A DNA stretch of 64,000 nucleotides from Desmonostoc muscorum FACHB-395 (GTDB lineage Bacteria; Cyanobacteriota; Cyanobacteriia; Cyanobacteriales; Nostocaceae). The stretch spans positions 1 to 64,000 of the forward strand of contig NZ_JACJSF010000030.1 in assembly GCF_014698035.1 (NCBI RefSeq). Direction: 5' to 3'. The notes below the pieces were generated by a model, which searched no databases, had not been told where the DNA came from, and was given only the letters and a program-made list of their open reading frames with translations. A program made the translations under genes and the position numbers. Below, in pieces: positions 42,130-52,095 of the stretch; the stretch's first letter is position 1, and each line of letters opens with the position of its first letter.

Positions 42130-43803
42130 ATGAAAAATATATTACAAACCTCCATCTCTGAAGAACAAAATTTACATCAGAGCTATAGTATTTCATCTTA
42201 CAATCGGCTGCTTTTAGTCGTGAAAGATTTGGCTTGTGTGCGGACTATTGAGGAAATTATTGAGATTGTGCGTTTGGCAGCCCGCGATCTCACAAATGCT
42301 GATGGAGTAACTTTTGTACTGCGGGATGGTGAATGCTGCCACTATGTTGATGAAAACGCCATCGGCCCGCTTTGGAAAGGTATGCGTTTTCCGCTCAAGT
42401 CTTGCATCTCCGGTTGGGCAATGCTCAATAAACAAGCAGCCGTGATTGAGGACATTTACCAGGATGCAAGAATTCCTATTGATGCTTATAAAGTGACTTT
42501 TGTCAAAAGTTTAGTGATGCTTCCTATACGGATTGCCGATCCACTGGGTGCGATCGGAGCCTACTGGAGTACACCACACCTAGCCACATCTGAAGAAATA
42601 GAACTGCTTGAGATTTTGACCGACACTACGGCAGTGGCGATCGCGAACGTTCAACTTTTCCAGAAACTTACGAACCAAAACGCCCTCAAAGACAAATTCA
42701 TTGCGATGTTAGCTCACGAGTTGAGGAATCCTGTTGCCCCCATCTCGAACGGGGTTCAGCTTCTCAAATTGAAGCTGGGCGAGACTGGTGCAGTTGGAGA
42801 AACAGTTTTAATGATGCAGCACCAGATTAAGCACCTCTCGAAATTAATCGATGAGTTACTCGATGTATCGTCCATCACTTACGGGAAGATTTCATTAAAC
42901 CTTGAGAAGGTTAATCTAGTGGAATTGGTTCGCCAAAGCCTCAATAACCATGCACAAGCAATTAAGAGATCGAACCTTAACGTAGTACAAGACCTGCCAA
43001 ACAAGCCCGTGTGGGCTTATGTTGACTCTACCCGCTTCTTTCAAATATTTGGAAACCTTCTTGATAACGCCTTAAAGTTTTCAAAACCAGATGGGACGAT
43101 CTGGGTGGATCTCTCATATATTCCAGGTGAAAATGGCTCAGGCAGTTTAGCAGCTTTATCTGTAAGAGACTCAGGCATGGGGATAGAGCCGACAATTTTA
43201 CCAGAACTCTTCGAGCCTTTTACCCAGGCCGATCGCAGTTTAGACCGTTCGAGAGGCGGGCTAGGTTTGGGACTCTCGGTAGTAAAAAGTCTTGTGGAAC
43301 TTCATGGTGGTAATGTTGAAGCCTCAAGTAGAGGGATCAATTTGGGAGCAGAATTCAAAGTTACTCTCCCTGTATGCGAAGAGATTGCAACCTTGGACAA
43401 CGACCTGGAGATTATGGAGACGGCTAAAAAATCGTTGAAGATTTTAGTTATTGAAGATAATGACGATTCTGCTACAACATTAAAAGCAGTACTTGAGCAT
43501 TTCGGGCATGAAGTTTCCATTGCCAAGAATGGAATTTCAGGTGTACAAACTGCAAAAGAGTTGGAGCCTCATGTGATTATTTGTGACATCGGACTACCCG
43601 AAATGGATGGATTCGCCGTTGCACAGGAACTGAGTAAAGACTCTAAACTTAGTCGCTCAATTCTGATTGCGCTCACCGGTTACAGTGGCCAGGAAGATAA
43701 GGAACTTGCGCTTAAGTCTGGTTTTAAATGCCACTTGACCAAGCCTGTGGACTTTGAAATACTTACAGCAGAAATTGATCGATACTTTCTGGTGAGTGCG
43801 TAA
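42130..43803 (+). CDS. GAF-histidine kinase-receiver hybrid sensor
   Basis: A soluble 557-residue hybrid kinase. The GAF domain is residues 25-180 (VRTIEEIIEIVRLAARDLTN, FPLKSCISGWAM); a Cys-His-Tyr cluster (GECCHYVDE) is inside it. HisKA has the phospho-acceptor in MLAHELRNPVAPIS (about 197), and the ATPase domain shows N in FGNLLDNALKFS, DSGMGIEP and GLGLGLSVVKSLVEL. The C-terminal receiver has IEDNDDS, phospho-acceptor IICDIGLPEMDGF, and LTKP. Its signal is unknown. Lacking membrane helices, it should sense inside the cell. Confidence 0.93.
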   Translation: MKNILQTSISEEQNLHQSYSISSYNRLLLVVKDLACVRTIEEIIEIVRLAARDLTNADGVTFVLRDGECCHYVDENAIGPLWKGMRFPLKSCISGWAMLNKQAAVIEDIYQDARIPIDAYKVTFVKSLVMLPIRIADPLGAIGAYWSTPHLATSEEIELLEILTDTTAVAIANVQLFQKLTNQNALKDKFIAMLAHELRNPVAPISNGVQLLKLKLGETGAVGETVLMMQHQIKHLSKLIDELLDVSSITYGKISLNLEKVNLVELVRQSLNNHAQAIKRSNLNVVQDLPNKPVWAYVDSTRFFQIFGNLLDNALKFSKPDGTIWVDLSYIPGENGSGSLAALSVRDSGMGIEPTILPELFEPFTQADRSLDRSRGGLGLGLSVVKSLVELHGGNVEASSRGINLGAEFKVTLPVCEEIATLDNDLEIMETAKKSLKILVIEDNDDSATTLKAVLEHFGHEVSIAKNGISGVQTAKELEPHVIICDIGLPEMDGFAVAQELSKDSKLSRSILIALTGYSGQEDKELALKSGFKCHLTKPVDFEILTAEIDRYFLVSA

Positions 43804-43819
43804 AGTTGCCCGTCGTAAA

Positions 43820-43854
43820 CATTGGGCATTGGGCATTGGGCATTGGGAATTGGG
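43820..43854. repeat. 7-base tandem repeat (GGGCATT)
   Basis: Four tandem copies of GGGCATT followed by GGGAATT, just after the hybrid kinase gene. It belongs to the short tandem repeats also seen at 61509-61546 (GGGTAAA). Confidence 0.8.
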
Positions 43855-43864
43855 AAGAGGACTT

Positions 43865-43910
43865 GGGGACAAGGGGAAAGACTTGTTTCAAGTTCTCACC
43901 TCTTGTCCCC
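43865..43910. repeat. 46-bp hairpin repeat, copy 2
   Basis: The exact reverse complement of 37805-37850. It lies between the convergent hybrid kinase and nifJ genes and could serve as a terminator for both. Confidence 0.8.
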
Positions 43911-43940
43911 TTGTCCCCCTGCCCCCTGCTCCCTTGCCTT

Positions 43941-46900
43941 TTATGCTGTGGGAATATCGCGCTTTGCTAAATATTGATACATCTGCCAACGTGCATCTAC
44001 CTCAGCTTGCGCTTGTTCTAACAAGTTCTTGGCTACGTCGGGTTTGCTCTTGGTAAGCATTTTGAAGCGATTTTCTTGATACATCGAATGTTCTACAGAT
44101 TGCGTAGGCGATCGCATATCCAATTGCAAAGGATTTTTACCCTGTTTAAGCAATTCTGGATTATGCCGATACAGCAACCAACGGCCTGATTCTACCAGAG
44201 TTTTTTGGTGATTCATCCCGGTAGTCATGTTAATGCCGTGGGCGATGCAATGGCTGTAAGCAATAATTATTGATGGCCCATCATAAGCTTCTGCTTCCAA
44301 AAATGCTTTGAGAGTATGTTCATCTCTAGCACCAAGGGCTACACTCGCTACGTAGACATTTCCGTAGGTCATGGCAATCATTCCTAAGTCTTTCTTCCCT
44401 CCTGGCTTGCCACTGGCGGCATATTTAGCAACTGCGGCTCGTGGCGTAGCTTTAGAAGATTGACCGCCTGTATTAGAATACACTTCTGTATCCATTACTA
44501 GGATGTTGACATTGCGACCACTGGCAATTACATGATCTATACCGCCAAAATCAATATCATAAGCCCAACCGTCACCGCCAACAATCCAAACGCTTTTTCT
44601 CACCAAGTAATCTGCAAGGGATTTGAGATTTTGGATTTTGGATTTGAAATTGGGGTCGAAAGTTACGATTTCATCTAACTTCTGCTGCAACAGTTCTATT
44701 CTTTCGCGCTGTTCCCAAATGTCAGCCTCAGATTTTTGTTCAGCTTTCAGGATGGAATAGACAAGGTTTTCATCTATTTCACTCCCCAATTGTTGCAACA
44801 ATTCCGCCGCAAACTCAGCTTGTTTGTCGAGGGAGAGACGGAAGCCAAAACCAAATTCGGCGTTATCTTCAAATAAATTATTTGACCACGCGGGGCCGCG
44901 TCCTTGGGCGTTGGTTGTCCAAGGAGTTGTGGGGAGATTCCCACCATAAATTGAAGAACAACCTGTTGCATTGGCGATGACGGCGCGATCGCCAAACAAT
45001 TGTGTTAATAATTTCAAATAAGGTGTTTCACCACAACCTGCACAAGCACCAGAGAATTCAAATAAAGGTTCTTGCAGTTGTTGTTGGCGAATCTGATTTA
45101 ATTTTAGCGATCGCCTGTCAGGATTTGGCAAACTCAAGAAGAAATCCCAGTTTTTCCGCTCTTGCTCTTGTAAAGGCAACTGCTGCGCCATGTTAATCGC
45201 TTTCCGCAATGGCTCAGATTTATCTTTAGCAGGGCAAATATTTACACAAATAGTACATCCTGTACAATCTTCTGGGGCTACCTGAATGGTAAATTTTTGA
45301 TTGGCAAAGTCTTTATCTTTTGCACCAGTTGATTTAAAGGTTCCTGGTGCATTGACTAACTCATCAGCTTGATAAGCCTTGGCGCGGATGGCACTGTGGG
45401 GACAAACCATGACGCACTTACCACACTGAACGCAGACATCCGGCTCCCACACAGGTATTTCTTCGGCAACATTACGTTTTTCCCACTTGGCAGTACCTAC
45501 AGGGAATGTGCCATCAACAGGTAGTGTGCTAACAGGTAAATCATCACCTTCCCACACCATGATTTTGCCTAGAACTTCCTGGACAAATTCGGGAGCAGAG
45601 TCCAGCAATCTTGGGTTGTTAATTGTTGATTGTTGATTTTTGATTGTCTGTGGGACATCTACTTTATGCAAGTTGTCTAAAGTGTTGTCTACAGCTTGCA
45701 AGTTCATGCGGACAACTTCTGGGCCTTTTTTACCATAAGTCTTCTCAATCGCTTGTTTGATTTTAGCGATCGCTTCTTCTTGCGGCAAAACCCCAGCTAA
45801 GGCAAAGAAACAGACCTGCATAATGGTGTTAATTCTGCCACCCATCCCACTTTCACGGGCAACCTGACTAGCATTGATTACGTATAACTTCAAATGCTTA
45901 TCGATAATTTGCTGCTGTACCTTCAGTGGCAAATTCTCCCAGACCTTATCTGCATTGTATGGACTGTTAAGCAGCAAAATCGCCCCAGGAATAGCAGCTT
46001 TCAAAATATCTATGCGTTCTAGAAATCCCCAATGATGACAACCAATAAAGTTGGCTTGGTCAATCAAGTAGGTGGAGCGAATTGGCTCTTTGCCAAAACG
46101 TAGATGCGAAACTGTCATTGAGCCAGATTTCTTGGAGTCAAAGACAAAGTAGCCTTGGGCGTAATTATCGGTTTCTTCACCAATAATCTTGATAGAGTTT
46201 TTGTTAGCTCCAACAGTACCATCTGAACCCAACCCATAAAACATTGCCCTGACAACGTTATCCGATTCTGTAGAAAAGTTAGGGTCAAAGTTTAGAGAAG
46301 TGTAAGTAACATCATCATTAATACCGATAGTAAAGTGGTTCTTCGGTTTAGCTTCGGTAAGGTTATCAAAAATGCCCTTCACCATCGCCGGCGTAAATTC
46401 TTTAGAAGAAAGACCGTAACGACCACCAATAATTTTAGGATATGAGAAAATATTTTCTCCCCCTGCTTCCCCTGCCTCCCCACCTCCCCCTGCTCTCTTA
46501 TCTCCCCACGCCTCATGGATAGCAGCCACAACATCCAAATACAAAGGCTCTCCGGCGCTACCTGCTTCTTTGGTGCGGTCGAGAACTGCGATCGCTTTTA
46601 CGCTATTTGGCAATGCTGCAACAAACCTTTGGACATCAAAGGGACGGTAAAGTCGCACTTTCACAACACCAAGTTTTTCCCCACGGGCATTAAGGTAATC
46701 TACTGTTTCATGGACGGTTTCACAGCCTGAACCCATGAGAACAATGACCCGTTCGGCATCATTGGCCCCGTAATATTCATAGATTTGGTAATGCCTCCCC
46801 GTGCGTTCTCCAAATTGATCCATGATGCGCTGGACAATTTCTGGACAGGCTTTGTAGTAAAGGTTAGCGCCTTCCCGTCCTTGGAAGTAGACATCAGGGT

Positions 46901-47561
46901 TTTGGGCAGTCCCTCGCAGTACTGGACGATCTGGGGTGAGGGCACGACTGCGGTGGGCGAGTATGAGATGATCGTGGATGAGCGATCGCAAATCATTATC
47001 TGCAAGCAGTTTAACTTTCTGCACTTCATGGGAAGTACGGAAGCCATCAAAGAAGTGCATAAACGAGACTCGCGTCTCTAAAGTCGCAGCATGGGCGATG
47101 AGAGCAAAATCTTGACTCTCCTGCACCGAAGCAGAACACAGTAATGCAAAACCAGTAGCACGAGCTGCCATAACATCGCTATGGTCGCCAAAAATTGATA
47201 AAGCGTGGGTAGCCAAGGAACGCGCGGCAACATGAACTACAGCACTAGTCAACTCACCAGCAATTTTGTAGAAGTTGGGGATCATCAACAATAATCCCTG
47301 AGATGCTGTGAAGGTAGTACTCAGGGAACCTGTTTGCAATGCCCCATGCACAGCACCAGCCGCTCCCCCTTCGCTTTGCATCTGCACGACACTGGGAATA
47401 GTACCCCAGAGGTTGGGACGACCTTCTGCTGACCAAGCATCTGCCCATTCACCCATTGCTGAAGAGGGGGTAATTGGATAAATGGCAATCACTTCATTTA
47501 GTTTGTAAGCAACACGGGCGACAGCTTCATTTCCATCAATGGTTGCAAAGGTTTTGTTCAT
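43941..47561 (-). CDS. nifJ: Pyruvate:ferredoxin (flavodoxin) oxidoreductase
   Basis: A fused single-chain PFOR of 1206 residues from ATG 47561 (a TTG-type extension is unlikely). It oxidises pyruvate to acetyl-CoA and CO2, reducing ferredoxin or flavodoxin. Features: YPITPSSAMGE at the N-terminus, two 4Fe-4S motifs CVQCGKCVMVCPHSA (about 710) and CTGCTICVNIC (about 765), cysteines ACAGCGETPY for the proximal cluster, and the TPP motif GDGWAYDIDFGG (about 997) with NTGGQSSKATP. Three short tandem repeats are inserted in frame (46450-46510, 45612-45650, 44625-44660). In Nostocales nifJ supports nitrogenase electron supply or dark, low-iron growth. Confidence 0.96.
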   Translation of the reverse strand: MNKTFATIDGNEAVARVAYKLNEVIAIYPITPSSAMGEWADAWSAEGRPNLWGTIPSVVQMQSEGGAAGAVHGALQTGSLSTTFTASQGLLLMIPNFYKIAGELTSAVVHVAARSLATHALSIFGDHSDVMAARATGFALLCSASVQESQDFALIAHAATLETRVSFMHFFDGFRTSHEVQKVKLLADNDLRSLIHDHLILAHRSRALTPDRPVLRGTAQNPDVYFQGREGANLYYKACPEIVQRIMDQFGERTGRHYQIYEYYGANDAERVIVLMGSGCETVHETVDYLNARGEKLGVVKVRLYRPFDVQRFVAALPNSVKAIAVLDRTKEAGSAGEPLYLDVVAAIHEAWGDKRAGGGGEAGEAGGENIFSYPKIIGGRYGLSSKEFTPAMVKGIFDNLTEAKPKNHFTIGINDDVTYTSLNFDPNFSTESDNVVRAMFYGLGSDGTVGANKNSIKIIGEETDNYAQGYFVFDSKKSGSMTVSHLRFGKEPIRSTYLIDQANFIGCHHWGFLERIDILKAAIPGAILLLNSPYNADKVWENLPLKVQQQIIDKHLKLYVINASQVARESGMGGRINTIMQVCFFALAGVLPQEEAIAKIKQAIEKTYGKKGPEVVRMNLQAVDNTLDNLHKVDVPQTIKNQQSTINNPRLLDSAPEFVQEVLGKIMVWEGDDLPVSTLPVDGTFPVGTAKWEKRNVAEEIPVWEPDVCVQCGKCVMVCPHSAIRAKAYQADELVNAPGTFKSTGAKDKDFANQKFTIQVAPEDCTGCTICVNICPAKDKSEPLRKAINMAQQLPLQEQERKNWDFFLSLPNPDRRSLKLNQIRQQQLQEPLFEFSGACAGCGETPYLKLLTQLFGDRAVIANATGCSSIYGGNLPTTPWTTNAQGRGPAWSNNLFEDNAEFGFGFRLSLDKQAEFAAELLQQLGSEIDENLVYSILKAEQKSEADIWEQRERIELLQQKLDEIVTFDPNFKSKIQNLKSLADYLVRKSVWIVGGDGWAYDIDFGGIDHVIASGRNVNILVMDTEVYSNTGGQSSKATPRAAVAKYAASGKPGGKKDLGMIAMTYGNVYVASVALGARDEHTLKAFLEAEAYDGPSIIIAYSHCIAHGINMTTGMNHQKTLVESGRWLLYRHNPELLKQGKNPLQLDMRSPTQSVEHSMYQENRFKMLTKSKPDVAKNLLEQAQAEVDARWQMYQYLAKRDIPTA
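44625..44660. repeat. 7-base simple repeat inside nifJ (AAAATCC-like)
   Basis: GATTTTGGATTTTGGATTT encodes SKIQNLKS before the TPP domain. A similar ATTTTAGATTTTGGATTTTG stretch is intergenic near 52120. It is in frame. Confidence 0.65.
45612..45650. repeat. 7-base simple repeat inside nifJ (CAACAAT-like)
   Basis: TTGTTAATTGTTGATTGTTG on the plus strand encodes the linker KNQQSTINNPR between two PFOR domains. It is in frame. Confidence 0.65.
46450..46510. repeat. G/C-rich simple repeat inside nifJ
   Basis: The coding strand reads repeats of GGGGAGG-CAGGGGAAGCAGGGG type and encodes the low-complexity linker GDKRAGGGGEAGEAGGENIF. The same unit makes the intergenic repeat at 59335-59375. The frame is kept. 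Confidence 0.75.
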
Positions 47562-47756
47562 AATATGATTTTTGTCCCCGTCTCTCAACTGCATTATCAG
47601 AACACGTAAATAGAAAAATTAAAAATAGCTAGAGTCAGGTAGGCAGTGCCAAGCGAGCAGTTTATTATGGGCTTTTCAGTTAACTTTAAATAAATACTGC
47701 ATATATGAATATCTCATCTGAAATAGCGCATCTATTAATATGTCTTAATCATGTAC

Positions 47757-47900
47757 TCAATAACCCAAGTATTGATTAGATAAGGCTTTGAGATAATTAA
47801 TTCTTTTTTGTGGGGTATAGGTTCGGGAATATTTTTGTTTGCTAAATTCAAGCTGAACTGCGATCGCTTCATGTACCAATTGCTGCAAATCCTGAACCAT
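47757..47900 (-). CDS. Possible 47-residue protein, unrecognised
   Basis: Starting at ATG 47900 the frame reads MVQDLQQLVHEAIAVQLEFS and ends RINYLKALSNQYLGY. The composition is protein-like (helical, mixed charge), but there is a stop directly upstream, no clear ribosome-binding site and no family I know. It may be a small gene or the remnant of a longer one. It lies in the 900-base gap between nifJ and the DUF6875-like gene. Confidence 0.3.
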   Translation of the reverse strand: MVQDLQQLVHEAIAVQLEFSKQKYSRTYTPQKRINYLKALSNQYLGY

Positions 47901-47984
47901 TCACAAGCACAACAGCATGGGTTAGTGTGCCCTAAACGCATGGATACATTTTAGCAAGTAGACTATACAGAGAAATTCTCAGAT

Positions 47985-48122
47985 GATACCAATTCTGTAT
48001 GAAGATGCGCTAAACCATATTTAAGTACAAGACAGAAGAAAGAGAAACGAACCGCAAAGGACGCATTCGCGCAGCGTCTCGTCAGAGAAGGACACAAAGA
48101 AAGAAAGAAAGAAGTTAAAAGG
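47985..48122. repeat. Dispersed repeat, copy 2
   Basis: Matches 3254-3379 in reverse, with an indel in the middle where a palindrome GCGCAGCGTCTC sits. Starts GATACCAATTCTGTATGAAG, ends AAGAAAGAAGTTAAAA. Confidence 0.75.
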
Positions 48123-48222
48123 GTTTGGCGCAGCCTCACAGAAATGGTATGAGAAAATTATTTACGGAATAGTTACTGATGATGGAACAAAACAGGTCGG
48201 TGAAGGATTTGAAGCATTAAAC

Positions 48223-48341
48223 GTAGGTTGGGTGAAGCGGAGCGCAACCCAACATATAATATCAGTTGGCTTTGGCAAAGCCTCCAACGCCACTTGCTAC
48301 AACGCGGGAAACCCGCGCAACGCAGTGGCTCCCCAACCTAC
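48223..48341. repeat. TAGGTTGGGT-type palindromic repeat, copy 3 (interrupted)
   Basis: Starts GTAGGTTGGGTGAAGC, ends CCCCAACCTAC; AACCCAACA follows the first arm. The middle is longer than in the other copies and holds extra short palindromes. Confidence 0.55.
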
Positions 48342-48464
48342 AATTTTTTTGCAACATTTTAGCCTTGATATGCCAATAGGGTGTGTTAGCAACAGTGCAA
48401 CACACCTCTCATTTATAAATCTCTATCCCTTCATGGGTAGAGTATTCATAATTCTGAATTTTGA

Positions 48465-49184
48465 CTAATGCACCAAATTTTCTTGTTTAAGTTGCTCTTT
48501 GGCTAAAGCCAATGCTTGATGAGCATTTCTAAACTTTGTTTCATCCGTAAATTTACAATCAAAACACTTTAGATAAGCTTCCAAATACCTAATACGTAAG
48601 CGTGGATCAGCCGGACTCAGAAGAAAGGGGAGGTCAGCTTCAACCATAAACCGTATAGCCAATAAGGGTATAGGGCTACGAAGTGGACGAAAGTCTGGAT
48701 TGTGCATACCGGGAGTTTCATTACGTTTATGAAATTCTCCTATCATTAGTCCTGACTCAACAAACAAAGGTTTAAGTTTTTGTTGGACACTATCTATTAA
48801 TTTACAAGCGTCCTCTATATGGACATCAGGAAAAATAAGTAAAAAAGCTTTGTTTATTTCTAACTCCTGCTCTTTAACTTTCATTTTCAAAAAGATATCT
48901 TTATAGCGTCCAACAATCTCTTCTAGTTGTTCTGGATACAAATATTTGGTACGAATAACTGCTAGACGAATACTGTTTGACTTGAGAGAGTAAGGTACAA
49001 AAGGGCAAACTGCGCCGGGTCTTCCTAAGTTAGGATGAGGTCTTGCTAAAAAACTTTTCACCCACTCTATAGTTTCAAGTAAGTAAGGACGGTCTTCGTA
49101 TTCCTGGAGTTGTTCGATTTCAAGAATTGTATATAGTTGCATCAGCTTAGGTGAAATAGAAGAATTGTTGAAATCTGAATCCAA
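48465..49184 (-). CDS. DUF6875-like protein
   Basis: A 239-residue soluble protein. The stretch VKSFLARPHPNLGRPGAVCP (about 48-67) and the later HNPDFRPLRSPIPLLAIRFM resemble the DUF6875 domain, which occurs in natural-product and signalling contexts in bacteria; the activity is not known. The C-terminal 40 residues are helical. A 970-base AT-rich stretch lies upstream. The gene stands alone. Family assignment is from memory of the motif. Confidence 0.55.
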   Translation of the reverse strand: MDSDFNNSSISPKLMQLYTILEIEQLQEYEDRPYLLETIEWVKSFLARPHPNLGRPGAVCPFVPYSLKSNSIRLAVIRTKYLYPEQLEEIVGRYKDIFLKMKVKEQELEINKAFLLIFPDVHIEDACKLIDSVQQKLKPLFVESGLMIGEFHKRNETPGMHNPDFRPLRSPIPLLAIRFMVEADLPFLLSPADPRLRIRYLEAYLKCFDCKFTDETKFRNAHQALALAKEQLKQENLVH

Positions 49185-50153
49185 ATTATGTGCCTAAAAC
49201 TAACTATTCTCTAAATAAACAAAACAAGCCTTGACTTTTTTATTTTTGGTTTATCTATAGTTTGTAGCAAATAAAAATGCTAAAGCATTTTTGTGAATCA
49301 AAAAAATTTACACCAATCAATACACAAAGATATTTTCACACAAAGCAAGTTGTGCTTATTGCTTTTTAGTATTGGAGCTAAAAGACATACATCATATATT
49401 ATCCAGTGGATGATCTTACTTTTTTACACTCTTAAGCTTCCATGATTTTCAACAAAGATATTATAAAGTTTATATCCAAATAGTTATTTTTACTGTAAAG
49501 GTTTAGTTTTTACTTAACAGCCTAACATCAGGTTGATGTTATTTATACAAACAAAGTTTTTGTCTAAATACTTGTTTTTGAAGTTCCTCCTGGGTATCTT
49601 CGCTAAGAGAAGATATTGGAGTTGTTGTTTATTATACTGGTTTACTGCTTACGTACTGTACACAATAATCATATTCTGTATCAACTGAAATATGTCATTT
49701 CAGATTTTTATTAATCATTTTCTGATGGTAAATACACCTGTGCTGTAAGGGCAATATCCTTTAGGTACTCGATTGGAGAACTCATAGAGCAGCTGCTTTG
49801 TATCTACATGAATCGCCCCAACACAGTTTATGCTTTTTGACAATAGCTTAAGCGTATTGATCTATATTTGGTCTTTCCTGTCAATGCGGAAGTCCTGCTA
49901 TTCTTCATGAAGATGGGCTTAATTTAAATGAACATTTCTATGAGAGGCTTGTGCCAACGCGCTGCATCTCCCAGAGAAGGACGCAAAGGAAGAGAGCATT
50001 GAAGAATTCTTCAGTACAAATCTACAGAAAATTTGTATAATTAACTGCGAGAGATTAAAGAGTAAGACAAGGCCAGTTACTACAACCTTGACTCCCAAAG
50101 TTGTAGTAACTAGCTCCCTTACAGAATTAAATATTGGTTTAATTGCCAGTTCC
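49185..50153. other. Long AT-rich intergenic region, nothing recognised
   Basis: Nearly 1 kb without a convincing gene on either strand. It is strongly AT-rich at 49200-49520. A short fragment GCGCTGCATCTCCCAGAGAAGG near 49958 is like the palindromic pieces inside the dispersed repeat at 48070. It may hold a lost gene, but I could not see traces of one. Confidence 0.4.
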
Positions 50154-51800
50154 TTATTTATCAGCAAATTCTTTCACCACTGCCATAGCATCAGAAGGAA
50201 TCTGCGTAATTAGGCGAAATGGAAATGCTTTAGTCGAAGCAAACTGAGCATAATCTGGTGTCAGAAACACAGCGTAGTTTTTAGCTTCTGGTGTCATCTG
50301 TGCAGCAAATGCTAAAGTTATAGCTTTAAGGTACTTGCGAATATCTGCTGCTTGTTCGCCTACAACTTCACCGCCACTAATGGGTGTATTTGGTTGTCCG
50401 ATCTGATCCATAGTTTTACTGGGGTCTTTTACACTCAGATGAGTACCTCCAACTATACCAACTAGCCATTTGGGGGATGGAATTTTGTCAAATCCCACAA
50501 TCTGTTCAGTTAAAGCTGGGGTGGTTTTATCTGCGGAACCTGCTAACACTAGAGTCGGAATTTGCACCTTAGTTAACCCAGTTTCGCCATAAATCAGAGA
50601 AGTTGTAGGATTGAGAGCGATCGCTTGTTTTATTCTCGTATCCCGTAATTGATAGGTATTTTCTGGCAGTTCTTGGGCGATGCACTGCATAGCTTCTCCT
50701 AGACTTAAGATAGCCAAGTTCTTTTTGCAGCGTTGTTTGAGCCGTTCTAGTTGTAACTCGCCTCCCGCCAGTGCTAAAGCTGTACCACCACCAAAAGAAT
50801 AACCAACAATCATCGCGTTCATGGTCGCAAGTTTCCCTTGTAGGGGATGATTAGCTGTTTGGTTGAGCCTTTCTAATTCGTCGAGAACAAAACTAACATC
50901 TTGAGGGCGATTTAAAAACTCTTGAGGCTTCACAGGTCTGGTTTTGCCCTGTAATGCAGAATTAATATTATCCTCATTACTACCAGGATGTTCTAAAGCA
51001 GCTACTACATAACCGTGTGATGCTAAATGTTCTGCTAGGTAACGCAAGTCCGTGCGGACTGATCCTAAGCCGTGAGAGAAGACAATTAAGGGTTTATTGG
51101 CAGTTGCATCATTTGACCAGTAAATATCAACTGGAATTTTGCGATTGCGCTTTTGGTCATTCAGGCTTAAGTTGAGTATTTTTACTTGAGCCGTTCCTGG
51201 TTGGCTGGGATCAAAAGGGAAAGCAATCTGCGGTGTTGTCGAGTCGAGTCGGGGAGCAATGGCTAGCATAAATTGTTGCGTCCGCCAAAAAGCTGTATTC
51301 AAACTCCCTGCAACTATCAAAGCTTTTGGTAAATCAATTTCTAAGCGTTTACTCGGATAAGCAGCGATAAAATTCAATATAGACAGACCCTGTGGCGCAG
51401 TAGAGCCTAATACCAATCCTCCTCTCAGTGCTTGTACCCCAGCATTGTCCTTTCGAGCTAAAGCTGTAGCGAAGTCATTGAGAATAGTTGTGCCAATTTG
51501 AGTATTAAGCAACTTATTAATGGTGACAACATTCATCGGTATATTCATACCTAGTGCCCCTAATAGAAAGTGGCGTTGTTGTTCAGATAATCCTTTAGTG
51601 TAAGACTGCAAGCTCCCAGGCAATTCCCCTGTTTTGGCAGCATTTTGCAACTCAGTCAGGGATATCGATTCTGTAAATACACCCAAACGCACAACAACAG
51701 TGTCAGCCGCAATAGCCGAAGTATTTACCCCAAACTGTGTAAGTACAATTGCACTAAAGAAACCTGCAACTGTCTTAAGACTTCTCCAACGTCTTCCCAT
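50154..51800 (-). CDS. Secreted alpha/beta hydrolase with DUF1400 domain
   Basis: A 548-residue exported hydrolase. Residues 1-32 are a signal peptide (FFSAIVLTQFGVNTSAIA|AD). Residues 35-160 are the cyanobacterial DUF1400 domain (ISLTELQNAAKTGELPGSLQ, LLGALGMNIP). The hydrolase domain follows, with oxyanion-loop FSHGLGSVRTDLRYLAEHLA, nucleophile motif VGYSFGGGTAL, and an acid/His later (LAGSADKTTP; GGTHLSV). It resembles platelet-activating-factor acetylhydrolase-like esterases. The substrate is unknown, perhaps a lipid in the periplasm. Confidence 0.85.
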   Translation of the reverse strand: MGRRWRSLKTVAGFFSAIVLTQFGVNTSAIAADTVVVRLGVFTESISLTELQNAAKTGELPGSLQSYTKGLSEQQRHFLLGALGMNIPMNVVTINKLLNTQIGTTILNDFATALARKDNAGVQALRGGLVLGSTAPQGLSILNFIAAYPSKRLEIDLPKALIVAGSLNTAFWRTQQFMLAIAPRLDSTTPQIAFPFDPSQPGTAQVKILNLSLNDQKRNRKIPVDIYWSNDATANKPLIVFSHGLGSVRTDLRYLAEHLASHGYVVAALEHPGSNEDNINSALQGKTRPVKPQEFLNRPQDVSFVLDELERLNQTANHPLQGKLATMNAMIVGYSFGGGTALALAGGELQLERLKQRCKKNLAILSLGEAMQCIAQELPENTYQLRDTRIKQAIALNPTTSLIYGETGLTKVQIPTLVLAGSADKTTPALTEQIVGFDKIPSPKWLVGIVGGTHLSVKDPSKTMDQIGQPNTPISGGEVVGEQAADIRKYLKAITLAFAAQMTPEAKNYAVFLTPDYAQFASTKAFPFRLITQIPSDAMAVVKEFADK

Positions 51801-51855
51801 AAATATTTATACCAACTGTTACTTAGGGGAATATAACGAATATTTGTGTATTTGA

Positions 51856-52095
51856 CTACCCCTTTAATCGCCCAGAAATCAAAGCAGATTTTTTCCTGAA
51901 CTCGATAGGAATCGCCCCAATCTGCTCAAAGCAATCAAAGCTCATCAAAAGTAACGAATTGTAGAATTCATCACAGCTAAAAATTTGAGCATGAATCAGT
52001 GTTAACAGCCACAAAAGTCTGATTGTTTCTCCGCTAGGTTTAATACTGTAAGGAAACTCTAGAACAGGCGAAGCAATCGCATCTCCAATTTGCAC
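51856..52095 (-). CDS. Possible 79-residue protein, unrecognised
   Basis: The frame starts MQIGDAIASPVLEFPYSIKP and contains a hydrophobic segment LLWLLTLIHAQIF. It lies 55 bases upstream of the alpha/beta hydrolase on the same strand. I know no relative. It could be a small gene co-transcribed with the hydrolase, or chance. A run of AAAATCC-like repeats (52118-52145) lies just before its start. Confidence 0.35.
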   Translation of the reverse strand: MQIGDAIASPVLEFPYSIKPSGETIRLLWLLTLIHAQIFSCDEFYNSLLLMSFDCFEQIGAIPIEFRKKSALISGRLKG

